Shown: positions 1-8,247 of the stretch, piece by piece
How the letters are laid out: every line of letters begins with the position of its first letter
How positions within the stretch are numbered: the first letter of the stretch is position 1
Assembly (NCBI GenBank): GCA_023228645.1
Contig: JALOAT010000004.1
Coordinates: 62,001 to 126,000 of the forward strand
Origin: Gammaproteobacteria bacterium
Lineage (GTDB): Bacteria > Pseudomonadota > Gammaproteobacteria > Thiohalomonadales > Thiohalomonadaceae
DNA length: 64,000 bases
Reading direction: 5' to 3'
Program-made: the position numbers and the translations under genes
Notes under the pieces: model-generated
The model's input: the letters and a program-made list of their open reading frames with translations, nothing else
Told to the model about the DNA's origin: nothing
Database searches by the model: none

Positions 1-1
1 G

Positions 2-559
2 AACGCCCTCGCCGCCATCACGGTGGCCACGGAGGTAGGCGTGGACGACGGGGCGATCCAGCGTGCCCTCGACACCTTCCAGGGCATCGGCCGGCGGTTC
101 CAGATCTACGGCGACATCGCCACGCGTCAGGGCCGTATCACCCTGGTGGACGATTACGGGCACCACCCGCGTGAAGTTGCCGCCACCTTGCAGGCGGCGC
201 GCGCCGCGTGGCCCGAGCGCCGCTTGGTGCTGGCATTCCAGCCGCACCGCTTCACGCGCACCCGTGACCTGTTCGAGGACTTTTCCGAGGTGCTGTCCAG
301 TGTCGACGCGTTGCTGCTGCTGGAGGTGTATCCCGCCGGCGAGAAGCCCATCACCGGTGCGGACGGCCGCACGCTGTGCCGTGCCATTCGCGCCCGCGGC
401 CAAGTGGATCCGGTGTTCGTGCCCACCGCTGCGGACCTCGACAACACCCTGCTCGGCGTCATTCGCGACGGCGATGTGGTGGTGACCATGGGAGCCGGCG
501 ACATCGGTCATGCCGCGCCGCGTCTTGCGGAGACGCTGGCCCGTGAGGATGTCGCATGA
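2..559 (+). CDS. murC: UDP-N-acetylmuramate--L-alanine ligase, C-terminal part (5' end outside window)
   Basis: This is the C-terminal third of MurC, the cytoplasmic ATP-dependent ligase that adds L-alanine to UDP-MurNAc, the first amino-acid step of peptidoglycan synthesis. The frame is open from base 2 and lacks a start because the gene begins upstream. The visible DDYGHHP motif, followed by QPHRFTRTRDLF and LLLEVYPAGE, is typical of the MurC C-terminal Mur-ligase domain. Its stop overlaps the murB start in an ATGA arrangement (556-559), so it is translationally coupled within the dcw cluster. The identification is secure; only the missing N-terminus limits it. Confidence 0.96.
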   Translation, partial: NALAAITVATEVGVDDGAIQRALDTFQGIGRRFQIYGDIATRQGRITLVDDYGHHPREVAATLQAARAAWPERRLVLAFQPHRFTRTRDLFEDFSEVLSSVDALLLLEVYPAGEKPITGADGRTLCRAIRARGQVDPVFVPTAADLDNTLLGVIRDGDVVVTMGAGDIGHAAPRLAETLAREDVA

Positions 560-1455
560 TCGGCGCACTCGCGCAACCGTCGCCGCTGCGTGGCACGCTG
601 CTGCGCGACGAGCCCATGGCGCGGCATACCACCTGGCGCGTGGGTGGCCCGGCCGATTGTTTCTACATGCCGGCCGACGTACAGGACCTGGCGGATTTGC
701 TTCGCAGTTTGCCCGCCGATGAGCCGGTGTTCTGGCTGGGCCTCGGTAGCAATCTGCTGGTGCGCGACGGCGGAGTCCGCGGCACGGTGATCGCCATGGC
801 CAAATCGCTCGACGGACTCACACGCACAGGGGAGGATTCGGTGCGTGTGGAGGCAGGCGTGCCATGCGCCATACTCGCGCGCTTTTGCGCGCGCGAAGGC
901 CTCGCCGGCGCGGAGTTCCTGGTCGGCATCCCGGGCACCTTCGGCGGGGCGTTGGCCATGAATGCGGGCTGCTTCGGCGGCGAGACCTGGCGTTTGGTAG
1001 CGGAAGTGGAGACCATCGATCGCAGCGGTGAAATTCGTCGGCGGCGAGCTGAGGAATTCGATACGGGTTATCGCCGCGTGCGCGGTCCGGCCGGCGAGTG
1101 GTTCGTTGCGGCTACCTTGCGCCTTGGCGCGGGCGAGCCCGGCGAACTGGCGGCGCGCATGCGCGAGTGGCTGGACCGGCGCAGCGCCTCGCAGCCCACG
1201 CAGCAGGCGAATGCGGGATCGGTGTTTCGCAATCCGAAAGGCGATTTCGCGGGGCGGCTCATTGAGGCCAGCGGATTGAAGGGTTTTTGTATCGGTGGTG
1301 CGTGCGTGTCGGAACGGCATGCCAATTTCATCGTCAACACGGGGACGGCAAAGGCCGCGGACATCGAGGCCCTCATCGCCCAGGTGGCGGAGCGCGTCGA
1401 GGTACAACACGGTATTCGACTGGAACCCGAGGTTCGGGTGGTCGGTGAACCATGA
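556..1455 (+). CDS. murB: UDP-N-acetylenolpyruvoylglucosamine reductase (type II MurB)
   Basis: MurB is the FAD enzyme that reduces UDP-GlcNAc-enolpyruvate to UDP-MurNAc with NADPH. The 299-residue product has the FAD-binding GPADCF (about 31-36) and GLGSNLLVRDGG (62-73) segments. The C-terminal SVFRNPKGDFAGRLIE block holds the probable catalytic Ser222, and a Glu near 292 lies in LEPEVRV. Length and the missing insertion loop fit the shorter type II MurB rather than the roughly 340-residue E. coli type I enzyme. It overlaps murC upstream and ddl downstream by 4 bp each (ATGA), placing it firmly in the division/cell-wall operon. Confidence 0.97.
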   Translation: MIGALAQPSPLRGTLLRDEPMARHTTWRVGGPADCFYMPADVQDLADLLRSLPADEPVFWLGLGSNLLVRDGGVRGTVIAMAKSLDGLTRTGEDSVRVEAGVPCAILARFCAREGLAGAEFLVGIPGTFGGALAMNAGCFGGETWRLVAEVETIDRSGEIRRRRAEEFDTGYRRVRGPAGEWFVAATLRLGAGEPGELAARMREWLDRRSASQPTQQANAGSVFRNPKGDFAGRLIEASGLKGFCIGGACVSERHANFIVNTGTAKAADIEALIAQVAERVEVQHGIRLEPEVRVVGEP

Positions 1456-2393
1456 AACAGGCAATTACGGCAGCGGATTTCGGAAAAGTGGCGGTGCTGA
1501 TGGGCGGCACCTCGGCAGAGCGCGAGGTCTCGCTCAAGAGCGGCAATGCGGTGCTCGCTGCGCTCAGGCGCCGCGGTGTGGACGCGCACGGCATCGACGT
1601 ACGCGTCGGCGCCGAGGCCGTGGACGCGCTTGCACGCGGCGGCTTCCAGCGCGTGTTCATCGCCCTGCACGGCCGCGGTGGCGAGGACGGCGTCATGCAG
1701 GGGGCGCTTGAGGCACTCGGTCTGCCCTACACGGGCAGCGGTGTACTCGGCTCGTCGCTGGGCATGGACAAGTGGCGCAGCAAGCTGGTGTGGCAGGCCG
1801 CCGGTCTGCCCGTGCCGGACTACCGGCTGCTGGATGAAGCCAGCGATTTCGACGCGGTGGCAGAGGAACTCGGGCTGCCCTTGTTCGTGAAGCCGGTGCA
1901 CGAAGGCTCGAGCGTCGGCGTCATCAAGGTGAAGGCGGCGGCTGCGCTGCATGACGCCTGGTGCGAAGCGAACAAGTTCGATCGCCTGGTGCTCGCGGAG
2001 CGCTTTGTGGGCGGCGGCGAATACACCGTGGCTATTCTCGACGGCGAGGCGCTTCCGGTGATCAAGATCGAGCCGGTCAACGAGTTCTACGACTACGACG
2101 CCAAATACTTTCGCGACGACACGCGTTACCTGTGCCCGTGCGGCTTGCCGCCGGCGCAGGAGCAGGCGATGCAACGGCTGGCACAGCGCGGGTTCGACGT
2201 GCTTGGCTGCCGCGGCTGGGCACGCATCGACTTCCTGGTCGGAAGCGATGGTGCACCCTACCTGCTGGAGGCGAACACCGTGCCGGGCATGACCGATCAC
2301 AGCCTGGTGCCCATGGCCGCGCGTGCGGCCGGCATCGGCTTTGACGAACTGGTCTGGCGCATCCTGGCGGCCACTCTGGAGGCAAGTGCGTGA
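1452..2393 (+). CDS. ddl: D-alanine--D-alanine ligase
   Basis: This cytoplasmic ATP-grasp ligase makes the D-Ala-D-Ala dipeptide used by MurF. The 313-residue product has the N-terminal GGTSAEREVSLKSG motif, LHGRGGEDG, the ATP-grasp segment FVKPVHEGSSVGV and the C-terminal LLEANTVPGMTDHSL. These together are diagnostic of Ddl, and the length matches DdlB (about 306). The ATG start overlaps the murB stop (ATGA), and the TGA stop overlaps the GTG start of ftsQ. The position murB-ddl-ftsQ is the conserved dcw order in Gammaproteobacteria. Confidence 0.97.
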   Translation: MKQAITAADFGKVAVLMGGTSAEREVSLKSGNAVLAALRRRGVDAHGIDVRVGAEAVDALARGGFQRVFIALHGRGGEDGVMQGALEALGLPYTGSGVLGSSLGMDKWRSKLVWQAAGLPVPDYRLLDEASDFDAVAEELGLPLFVKPVHEGSSVGVIKVKAAAALHDAWCEANKFDRLVLAERFVGGGEYTVAILDGEALPVIKIEPVNEFYDYDAKYFRDDTRYLCPCGLPPAQEQAMQRLAQRGFDVLGCRGWARIDFLVGSDGAPYLLEANTVPGMTDHSLVPMAARAAGIGFDELVWRILAATLEASA

Positions 2394-3139
2394 GGCGCCA
2401 GGCCCGTCCGCACGATCGACAGACCCGATGGCCGATGCGCCTGCGCGTGGCCGCGCTGACGCTCGCCCTCGCCGCGGTAGTCGGCGCGACCGGCGCCGGT
2501 GTGCAGCACCTGCTCGAGCCGACGGCCTTGCCCGTGCGCACCTTGCGGCTCGGCGGTGAGGTCACGCACACCCGCAGCGAACATGTCCGCGCCATCGCAC
2601 GGGCCCATGCGGCCGGAGGTTTCCTGGCCCTGGACGTGGATGCGATGCGGAGCGAGATCAATGCGCTGCCATGGGTCCGTGAAGTGGCCGTGCGGCGTAT
2701 CTGGCCGGATGTGGTCGCCGTGGAGTTGCGCGAGCACCAGGCGCTGGCGCGCTGGGGCGAGGCGGCGCTGGTGAGCGAGGAAGGCCATGTGTTTGCACCT
2801 GCGGACAGCGAATGGCCGCAAGGCTTGCCGGTGCTGGCCGGGCCGCTGGACAGCGCGCCCGGCGTGGCGCAGCGCTACCGGGAATTGCACCAGATGCTCG
2901 CGCCACTCGGCCTCGGCGTGGCGGCGCTGCGCATGAGCGAGCGGCGCGCACTGGAACTGCGTCTGGACAACGGCCTGGTAGTGCTGCTCGGACGCGACGA
3001 TCCACAGGTCCGCCTCGAACGCTTCGTGCGCGTGTATCCGACCGCGCTGGCGGGCCGCGCCGATGGCATCGCGCAAGTGGACCTGCGCTATACAAACGGT
3101 TTTGCGGTGGCCTGGAAAAAGCCGAACCCCACGGCCTGA
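2390..3139 (+). CDS. ftsQ: Cell division protein FtsQ
   Basis: FtsQ is the bitopic inner-membrane divisome protein that links FtsL/FtsB to the septal synthase. The 249-residue product has a basic cytoplasmic N-terminus, one hydrophobic segment at about residues 16-35, and a POTRA-like domain (LPVRTLRLGG onward, including LPWVREVAVRRIWPDVVAV and EGHVFAP). The start is GTG at 2390, overlapping the ddl stop; this choice keeps the usual short cytoplasmic tail. It is followed after 15 bp by ftsA with a strong GGGGGAAGGA ribosome-binding region. Sequence identity is low outside the POTRA core, but position and topology make the call firm. Confidence 0.93.
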   Translation: MRRQARPHDRQTRWPMRLRVAALTLALAAVVGATGAGVQHLLEPTALPVRTLRLGGEVTHTRSEHVRAIARAHAAGGFLALDVDAMRSEINALPWVREVAVRRIWPDVVAVELREHQALARWGEAALVSEEGHVFAPADSEWPQGLPVLAGPLDSAPGVAQRYRELHQMLAPLGLGVAALRMSERRALELRLDNGLVVLLGRDDPQVRLERFVRVYPTALAGRADGIAQVDLRYTNGFAVAWKKPNPTA

Positions 3140-3154
3140 CGGGGGAAGGAATAC

Positions 3155-4387
3155 ATGTCGAAGAAAACTGAAAAGAACCTCATCGTCGCGCTCGACATCG
3201 GCACGTCCAAGGTGGTGAGCATCGTTGGAGAGGTGACGCCCGCCAACGAGGTTGAGATCGTCGGCCTGGGCTCGCATCCGTCGCGCGGTCTGAAGAAGGG
3301 TGTGGTGGTGAACATCGAGTCCACGGTGCAGTCCATTCAGCGCGCGGTGGAAGAGGCCGAGCTGATGGCCGGCTGTCAGATCCATTCGGTGTACGCCGGC
3401 ATCGCCGGCAGCCACATCCGCAGCCTCAACTCCCACGGCATCGTGGCGATCCGTGAGAAGGAGGTGTCCGTCGGCGACGTGGAACGTGTGATCGACGCGG
3501 CCCGTGCGGTGGCCATCCCGGCGGATCAGCAGATCCTCCACACCCTGGCCCAGGAGTTCATCATCGACAGCCAGGAGGGCATCAAGGAGCCCGTGGGCAT
3601 GTCCGGGGTGCGCCTCGAAGCCAAGGTGCATCTGGTCACCGGTGCGGTGAGCGCGGTGCAGAACATCGTCAAGTGCGTGCGCCGCTGCGGTCTCGAGGTG
3701 GACGACATCGTGCTCGAACAGCTCGCGTCGGCGTATGCGGCGCTGTCCGATGACGAGAAGGAATTGGGCGTCTGCCTGGTGGATATCGGCGGAGGCACCA
3801 CCGACCTGGCCGTGTTCACCGAAGGGGCGATTCGTCATACGGCGGTAATCCCCATCGCCGGCGATCAGGTTACCAACGACATTGCCGTGGCGCTACGCAC
3901 GCCGACCCAGTTCGCCGAGGAGATCAAGGTCAAGTACGCCTGCGCGCTGACGCAGTTGGCCAGTGCCGAAGAGACCATTGAGGTGCCGAGTGTAGGTGAC
4001 CGCCCGGCGCGTCGTCTGGCCCGCCAGACGCTGGCGGAGGTGGTCGAGCCCCGCTACGAGGAACTGTTCACGCTGGTGCAGGCCGAGTTGCGTCGCAGTG
4101 GTTTCGAGGACCTGTGCGCGGCCGGTGTGGTGATCACCGGCGGCACGGCGAAGATGGAAGGTGTGGTCGAACTCGCCGAAGAGATCTTCCACATGCCGGT
4201 GCGGCTGGGGGTGCCGCAGGGCGTTGCCGGCCTGGTCGATGTGGTACGCAATCCGATCTATTCCACCGGCGTCGGCCTGCTGCTCTATGGCAGGCACAAC
4301 CGGGGTGGCTCCCGCGACCTGCTGCAGAGCGCGGGCGTGAATGGCATATGGAAACGCATGAAGCATTGGTTCCAGGGGAATTTCTGA
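3155..4387 (+). CDS. ftsA: Cell division protein FtsA
   Basis: FtsA is the actin-like ATPase that tethers FtsZ to the membrane and recruits later divisome proteins. The 410-residue product has the phosphate 1 motif (ALDIGTSKV, residues 11-19), SHPSRGLKKG, a phosphate 2 motif (CLVDIGGGTTDLAVF) and the adenosine-binding ITGGTAKMEG. The C-terminus (GIWKRMKHWFQGNF) is an amphipathic, basic and aromatic membrane-targeting helix as in other FtsA proteins. It sits between ftsQ and ftsZ in the standard order. Nothing is unusual in the coding sequence. Confidence 0.97.
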   Translation: MSKKTEKNLIVALDIGTSKVVSIVGEVTPANEVEIVGLGSHPSRGLKKGVVVNIESTVQSIQRAVEEAELMAGCQIHSVYAGIAGSHIRSLNSHGIVAIREKEVSVGDVERVIDAARAVAIPADQQILHTLAQEFIIDSQEGIKEPVGMSGVRLEAKVHLVTGAVSAVQNIVKCVRRCGLEVDDIVLEQLASAYAALSDDEKELGVCLVDIGGGTTDLAVFTEGAIRHTAVIPIAGDQVTNDIAVALRTPTQFAEEIKVKYACALTQLASAEETIEVPSVGDRPARRLARQTLAEVVEPRYEELFTLVQAELRRSGFEDLCAAGVVITGGTAKMEGVVELAEEIFHMPVRLGVPQGVAGLVDVVRNPIYSTGVGLLLYGRHNRGGSRDLLQSAGVNGIWKRMKHWFQGNF

Positions 4388-4406
4388 GCCCCGCCGGGCG
4401 CGGGGC
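4388..4406 (+). other. Short GC hairpin between ftsA and ftsZ
   Basis: GCCCCG, a 7-nt spacer and CGGGGC begin directly after the ftsA stop codon. The hairpin is followed by an A/T-rich stretch (AATAAAATATC) and the strong ftsZ ribosome-binding site AGAGGAG at 4421-4427. No U-tract follows immediately, so it is not an obvious terminator. It might protect or define the 5' end of ftsZ mRNA (inference). Confidence 0.5.
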
Positions 4407-4433
4407 CGAATAAAATATCAAGAGGAGATAACA

Positions 4434-5576
4434 ATGTTCGAACTGATGGATGCGCAGGCGCAAAGCGCCGTGATCAAGGTGGTGGGCGTGGGCGGCGGCG
4501 GCGGCAACGCCCTGGAGTACATGGTGGCCTCGAGCATCGAAGGCGTGGACTTCGTCTGCGCCAACACCGACGCCCAGGCACTGAAGAAGTCCTCGGCCCG
4601 CACCGTGCTGCAGCTGGGCAGCACCATCACCAAGGGCCTCGGTGCCGGCGCCAATCCGGACATCGGCAGACAGGCCGCCATCGAGGATCGTGAACGCATC
4701 CAGGAAGTGCTCGAGGGTGCGGACATGGTGTTCATCACCGCTGGCATGGGCGGCGGTACCGGCACCGGCGGCGCACCGGTCGTGGCGCAGGTTGCCAAGG
4801 AACTGGGCATCCTCACGGTGGCGGTGGTCACCAAGCCGTTTCCCTTCGAGGGCAAGAAGCGCATGGACATCGCCCAGAAGGGCATCGAGGAACTCAAGCA
4901 GTACGTGGATTCGCTCATCACCATTCCCAACGAGAAGCTCCTGTCGGTGCTTGGCAAGCAGATGACCCTGCTCGACGCCTTCAAGGCCGCCAACAACGTG
5001 CTGCTGGGTGCGGTGCAGGGCATTGCGGAACTGATCACGCGCCCGGGCCTCATCAACGTGGACTTTGCCGATGTGCGCACCGTGATGTCGGAGATGGGCA
5101 TGGCTATGATGGGCTCCGGCGTGGCGCGCGGCGAAGGCCGTGCCCGTGCGGCGGCGGAAATGGCCATTTCCAGCCCCTTGCTGGAAGATATCGACCTGTC
5201 CGGTGCGCGTGGGATCCTGGTGAACGTCACCGCGGGCCTCGATATGTCCATCGGTGAATTCGAGGAAGTGGGTGTCGCGGTGAAGGAATTCGCGGCCGAC
5301 AACGCCACCGTGGTGGTGGGAACGGTCATCGATCCGGAAATGAGTGACGAGCTGCGCGTGACCGTGGTGGCGACCGGTCTCGGGCGAAAGTCCCAGCAGC
5401 AGGTCGAACAGAACCTCAGGGTGGTTGCAACGACACGCAACGCTACCACGGGCGAAATCGACTACACGCACCTGGAACGGCCGACCATCCAGCGCCTGCG
5501 TGAACGGGAGAGGGACCAGGACCCGAACCTGGATCTGCTCGATATTCCGGCTTTCCTGCGGCGCCAGGCGGACTGA
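4434..5576 (+). CDS. ftsZ: Cell division protein FtsZ
   Basis: FtsZ is the tubulin-like GTPase that forms the cytokinetic Z ring. The 380-residue product carries the tubulin signature GMGGGTGTG at 104-112, VGVGGGGGNALEYM near the N-terminus, the T7-loop synergy region (NVDFADVRTVM) and the conserved C-terminal tail LDIPAFLRRQ. That tail binds FtsA and ZipA, so it fits the ftsA gene next door and the zapD gene about 10 kb away. A near-consensus AGAGGAG precedes the ATG. It is the last gene of the tightly packed division block. Confidence 0.99.
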   Translation: MFELMDAQAQSAVIKVVGVGGGGGNALEYMVASSIEGVDFVCANTDAQALKKSSARTVLQLGSTITKGLGAGANPDIGRQAAIEDRERIQEVLEGADMVFITAGMGGGTGTGGAPVVAQVAKELGILTVAVVTKPFPFEGKKRMDIAQKGIEELKQYVDSLITIPNEKLLSVLGKQMTLLDAFKAANNVLLGAVQGIAELITRPGLINVDFADVRTVMSEMGMAMMGSGVARGEGRARAAAEMAISSPLLEDIDLSGARGILVNVTAGLDMSIGEFEEVGVAVKEFAADNATVVVGTVIDPEMSDELRVTVVATGLGRKSQQQVEQNLRVVATTRNATTGEIDYTHLERPTIQRLRERERDQDPNLDLLDIPAFLRRQAD

Positions 5577-5732
5577 GAGGGCTGATTCAAGTCAGGGGAC
5601 GGAAGAGACGATAAATGGGGTGAGCACGGGCCCGAGTGTGAACTCGTTCACTAGGCAGAGATATGGCCCTGTGTTACCATCCTTCACGATTTTTGTCACA
5701 TTAAGATAAATCAAAGGCTTACAGGCCGATCC
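5577..5732 (+). promoter_or_regulatory. ftsZ-lpxC intergenic region with a perfect palindrome
   Basis: This 156-bp gap is the first real break in the dcw cluster and should contain the lpxC leader and promoter. GTGAAC-TC-GTTCAC at 5638-5651 is a perfect 6-bp inverted repeat with a 2-bp spacer, which looks like a dimeric operator. A/T-rich sequence (ATTTTTGTCACATTAAGATAAATC) lies at about 5689-5713. No convincing -35/-10 pair could be chosen by eye, and no terminator with a T-tract follows ftsZ. Confidence 0.4.
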
Positions 5733-6644
5733 ATGATTCGCCAGCGCACACTGAAGAACATCATCCGGGCGACCGGGGTCGGTCTCCATACGGGCGAGAA
5801 GGTCTACCTGACCCTGCGTCCCGCACCCGTCAATGCGGGTATCGTGTTCCGCCGCGTCGATCTGGAAGGCGATGTGGAGATTCCTGCCAAGGCTGAGAAC
5901 GTGGGCGACACCACCCTGTCGACCACGCTGATCAAGGACGACGTGCGGATTTCCACGGTAGAGCACCTGCTGTCGGCCATGGCCGGCATGGGCATCGACA
6001 ACGCCTACGTGGACGTGAGCGCCCCGGAAGTTCCCATCATGGATGGCAGCGCGGGGCCTTTCGTGTTCCTGCTGCAATCCGCCGGTATCGTGGAGCAGGA
6101 GGCGCCCAAGCGCTTCATCCGCATCAAGCGCAGCGTCCTCGTCGAGGACGGCGACAAGTGGGCGCGCTTCGATCCCTTCGAGGGTTTCAAGGTTTCCTTC
6201 CGCATCGCGTTCGACCATCCGGCGTTTTCCGGTCGCAGCCAGCACGCCGAAGTCGATTTCTCGACCACCTCCTTCGTGAAAGAGGTGAGCCGGGCACGTA
6301 CCTTCGGCTTCATGAGCCAGATCGAGGCCCTGCGCTCACGCAACCTCGCCCTGGGGGGCAGCCTGGATAACGCCATCGTGGTGGATGAGTACCGTGTCCT
6401 CAACGAGGATGGCCTCCGCTACGAGGACGAATTCGTCAAACACAAGATTCTTGATTCCATCGGTGACTTGTACCTGCTGGGCTGCAGCCTTATTGGCGCG
6501 TTCACCGGCTACAAGTCCGGTCATGCGCTCAACAACCGTTTGCTGCTCGCCCTCATCGCCGATGAGACCGCCTGGGAACAGGTGACCTTCGACGATCCGC
6601 AGCAGGCGCCGATCTCCTACATCCAGCCCGTCGCCGTCAGTTAG
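5733..6644 (+). CDS. lpxC: UDP-3-O-acyl-N-acetylglucosamine deacetylase
   Basis: LpxC is the zinc deacetylase that commits UDP-acyl-GlcNAc to lipid A synthesis in the cytoplasm. The 303-residue product has the first zinc-ligand motif STVEHLLSA (His78) and the second, HKILDSIGD (His237 and Asp241), plus MDGSAGPF and GSLDNAIV. The length equals that of E. coli LpxC (305). It follows ftsZ, as in E. coli, but across a 156-bp gap suggesting its own promoter. Its TAG stop at 6642-6644 overlaps the convergent dciA stop, leaving no room for a terminator between them. Confidence 0.98.
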   Translation: MIRQRTLKNIIRATGVGLHTGEKVYLTLRPAPVNAGIVFRRVDLEGDVEIPAKAENVGDTTLSTTLIKDDVRISTVEHLLSAMAGMGIDNAYVDVSAPEVPIMDGSAGPFVFLLQSAGIVEQEAPKRFIRIKRSVLVEDGDKWARFDPFEGFKVSFRIAFDHPAFSGRSQHAEVDFSTTSFVKEVSRARTFGFMSQIEALRSRNLALGGSLDNAIVVDEYRVLNEDGLRYEDEFVKHKILDSIGDLYLLGCSLIGAFTGYKSGHALNNRLLLALIADETAWEQVTFDDPQQAPISYIQPVAVS

Positions 6645-7090
6645 TCGCGGCGGTGAGCGGCGAGCCGGCGTAGGGACGCACGGAGCCTGGGGTCGGAGAC
6701 CGACTCGGCCGCATCGGCAAGGCAGCGTCCGGCCTCGCCGGAAAGCGCCGGCGGTTGCAGGTGCGGCGGGGGCTGCACCGTGGCGGTCGGCGGCGCCACC
6801 CGGATCTGGACGGACACCAATCCCGCCAGTTCGGGAAGCGCGCGAAGGGTGGCTGTCAGTTCAGGCGCGAGATAATGGGCGCGCATGCGCCAGGCGGGGG
6901 AGTCCGCCTGGAGCACGAGGACACCGGACCGGAGATTCGCCACACGCAGGTGCGGGGCAAGGGTGGCCGGCAGGTGTCTCGCCACCAGTTGATTTACGAG
7001 GGCCAACCGGCGGGCCCGATTGATGAGATGTTGCAGGCCGGCGGCAAGGCCCAGTTGATCGGCACGACGAGGCTTGCTCAAGAGGGGCAC
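6641..7090 (-). CDS. dciA: DciA-like protein (DUF721), DnaB loader/regulator family
   Basis: The 149-residue product resembles the DUF721/DciA family, the ancestral bacterial partner that loads the replicative helicase DnaB. The visible family-like core is LVNQLVARHLPATLAPHLRV, followed by the conserved pattern of short strands around LVLQADSPAWRMRAHYL. A proline-rich linker and an extra C-terminal segment follow. A DUF721 gene near lpxC and secA is common in Pseudomonas and relatives. The reading frame opens with GTG at 7090 without a clear ribosome-binding site, so the start is uncertain. It converges on lpxC with overlapping stop codons. Confidence 0.72.
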   Translation of the reverse strand: MPLLSKPRRADQLGLAAGLQHLINRARRLALVNQLVARHLPATLAPHLRVANLRSGVLVLQADSPAWRMRAHYLAPELTATLRALPELAGLVSVQIRVAPPTATVQPPPHLQPPALSGEAGRCLADAAESVSDPRLRASLRRLAAHRRD

Positions 7091-7153
7091 CAGAAAAGTA
7101 ACAAAACCATCCGAATGATCCGGGCGACCGGTTCGGAAGTAAAGGTCCCTGTC

Positions 7154-8074
7154 ATGAACATTCTATTTTTGACCAAGTGCCACACGCGTTCCCGCTGTCT
7201 GAATCTGGGCAGGAATGGTGTCGTCGTGGCAGCCATCGCCATTTTCATCATTCTTCCGCTCGCGGGCGGCCTGGCCGGCTATCACATCGGCATACAGGCG
7301 TCCGAGCCTCATGCCTTGTCCGCGGCGTGGGCCAAGGAAATGGAGGCACAGCGCGCGGCCATCGACGAGGCCCAGCGGGTCGCCCAGGAAAACCTGAACG
7401 CACTCGCGCTGCGTCTTGGCCAGATGCAGGCGCACGTCATTCGCCTCGACGCTCTGGGCCAGCGTCTGACCCGCATGGCCAATCTCGAAGACGGCGAATT
7501 CGATTTCGAAAATCCCCCCGGCCAGGGCGGTCCGGTGACCACAGACGGCCCAGAACGGCTGGAGATCGCCGACTTCATCGCGCAGCTCGGCGACCTGTCG
7601 CAGAAACTTGACGACCGCGGCCAGCAGCTCGACGTCCTCGAGACCATGCTCATCAACCGCAACATGCAGGCCGAGGTGTTTCCCGCCGGTCGACCCGCCA
7701 AGGGCGGCTGGATCTCGTCCTATTTCGGTATCCGTAGCGACCCTTTTACCGGGCGCCCGCACCGTCACAACGGCATTGATCTGGCGGGCAAGGAAGGTTC
7801 GGAGGTGATTGCGGTGGCCTCGGGGGTGGTGACCTGGGCGGGTGAGCGCTACGGCTACGGCAACCTGGTCGAGGTCACCCACGGTAACGGCTACGTCACC
7901 CGCTACGGGCACAACAAGGACATCGTGGTACAGCTCGGCGAGCCGGTCCGCAAGGGCCAAACCGTGGCCACCATGGGCTCCACCGGCCGCTCCACCGGAC
8001 CGCACATCCATTTCGAGGTGCTGCGTAACGGTGTCCACGTGGACCCGCTCAGCTATATCCAGGCGGCGCGCTGA
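7154..8074 (+). CDS. Membrane-anchored M23 family metallopeptidase
   Basis: A 306-residue LytM/M23 peptidase that probably trims peptidoglycan cross-links or activates amidases in the periplasm. After a basic N-terminus there is one hydrophobic anchor (about residues 22-45). A coiled-coil region (about 55-110) follows, and the C-terminal M23 domain has zinc ligands in HNGIDLAG (His205, Asp209) and GPHIHFEV (His284, His286). The open frame extends upstream over dciA, but ATG 7154 is preceded by AAGTAAAGG and gives a proper signal anchor, so it was chosen. An M23 gene just upstream of secA is a common gammaproteobacterial arrangement; no secM-like gene is present. Confidence 0.9.
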   Translation: MNILFLTKCHTRSRCLNLGRNGVVVAAIAIFIILPLAGGLAGYHIGIQASEPHALSAAWAKEMEAQRAAIDEAQRVAQENLNALALRLGQMQAHVIRLDALGQRLTRMANLEDGEFDFENPPGQGGPVTTDGPERLEIADFIAQLGDLSQKLDDRGQQLDVLETMLINRNMQAEVFPAGRPAKGGWISSYFGIRSDPFTGRPHRHNGIDLAGKEGSEVIAVASGVVTWAGERYGYGNLVEVTHGNGYVTRYGHNKDIVVQLGEPVRKGQTVATMGSTGRSTGPHIHFEVLRNGVHVDPLSYIQAAR

Positions 8075-8088
8075 ACCAATCCGCAGCG

Positions 8089-8113
8089 GGCCGGTCAGTG
8101 TTTAAGACCGGCC
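8089..8113 (+). terminator. Hairpin after the M23 peptidase gene
   Basis: GGCCGGTC and GACCGGCC form a perfect 8-bp stem around a 9-nt loop, 14 nt after the peptidase stop codon. No run of T follows, so it may be a weak or Rho-assisted terminator, or only an mRNA 3' stabiliser. Confidence 0.4.
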
Positions 8114-8247
8114 AATCCACAGCATCTCAAGGGCGCGTCGCCCTCCAGTGTGCTCCCCGCGAGTACCCGCAAGCGCGCTCCTGGCGCGCCGTAACCCGGC
8201 CGAGTGCGGTATCATTCCCTGAATTTTTGCCCACCACGTAGGATTCC

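Noticed and set aside
2297..3838. 513-codon open frame on the minus strand
   Set aside because: It is antisense to ftsQ and ftsA in the dcw cluster.
5590..5612. GTCAGGGGACGGAAGAGACG as a REP-transposase-type remnant
   Set aside because: It only loosely resembles CAGGGACAGACCACG-type repeats, and no second copy or inverted partner was seen in the window.
6755..7153. Upstream extension of the M23 peptidase frame
   Set aside because: It overlaps dciA on the other strand and would bury the membrane anchor behind 133 residues; ATG 7154 gives a normal signal anchor.
8075..8247. secM-like regulatory gene upstream of secA
   Set aside because: No open frame with a signal peptide and arrest motif fits in the 173-bp leader; the upstream gene is an M23 peptidase.
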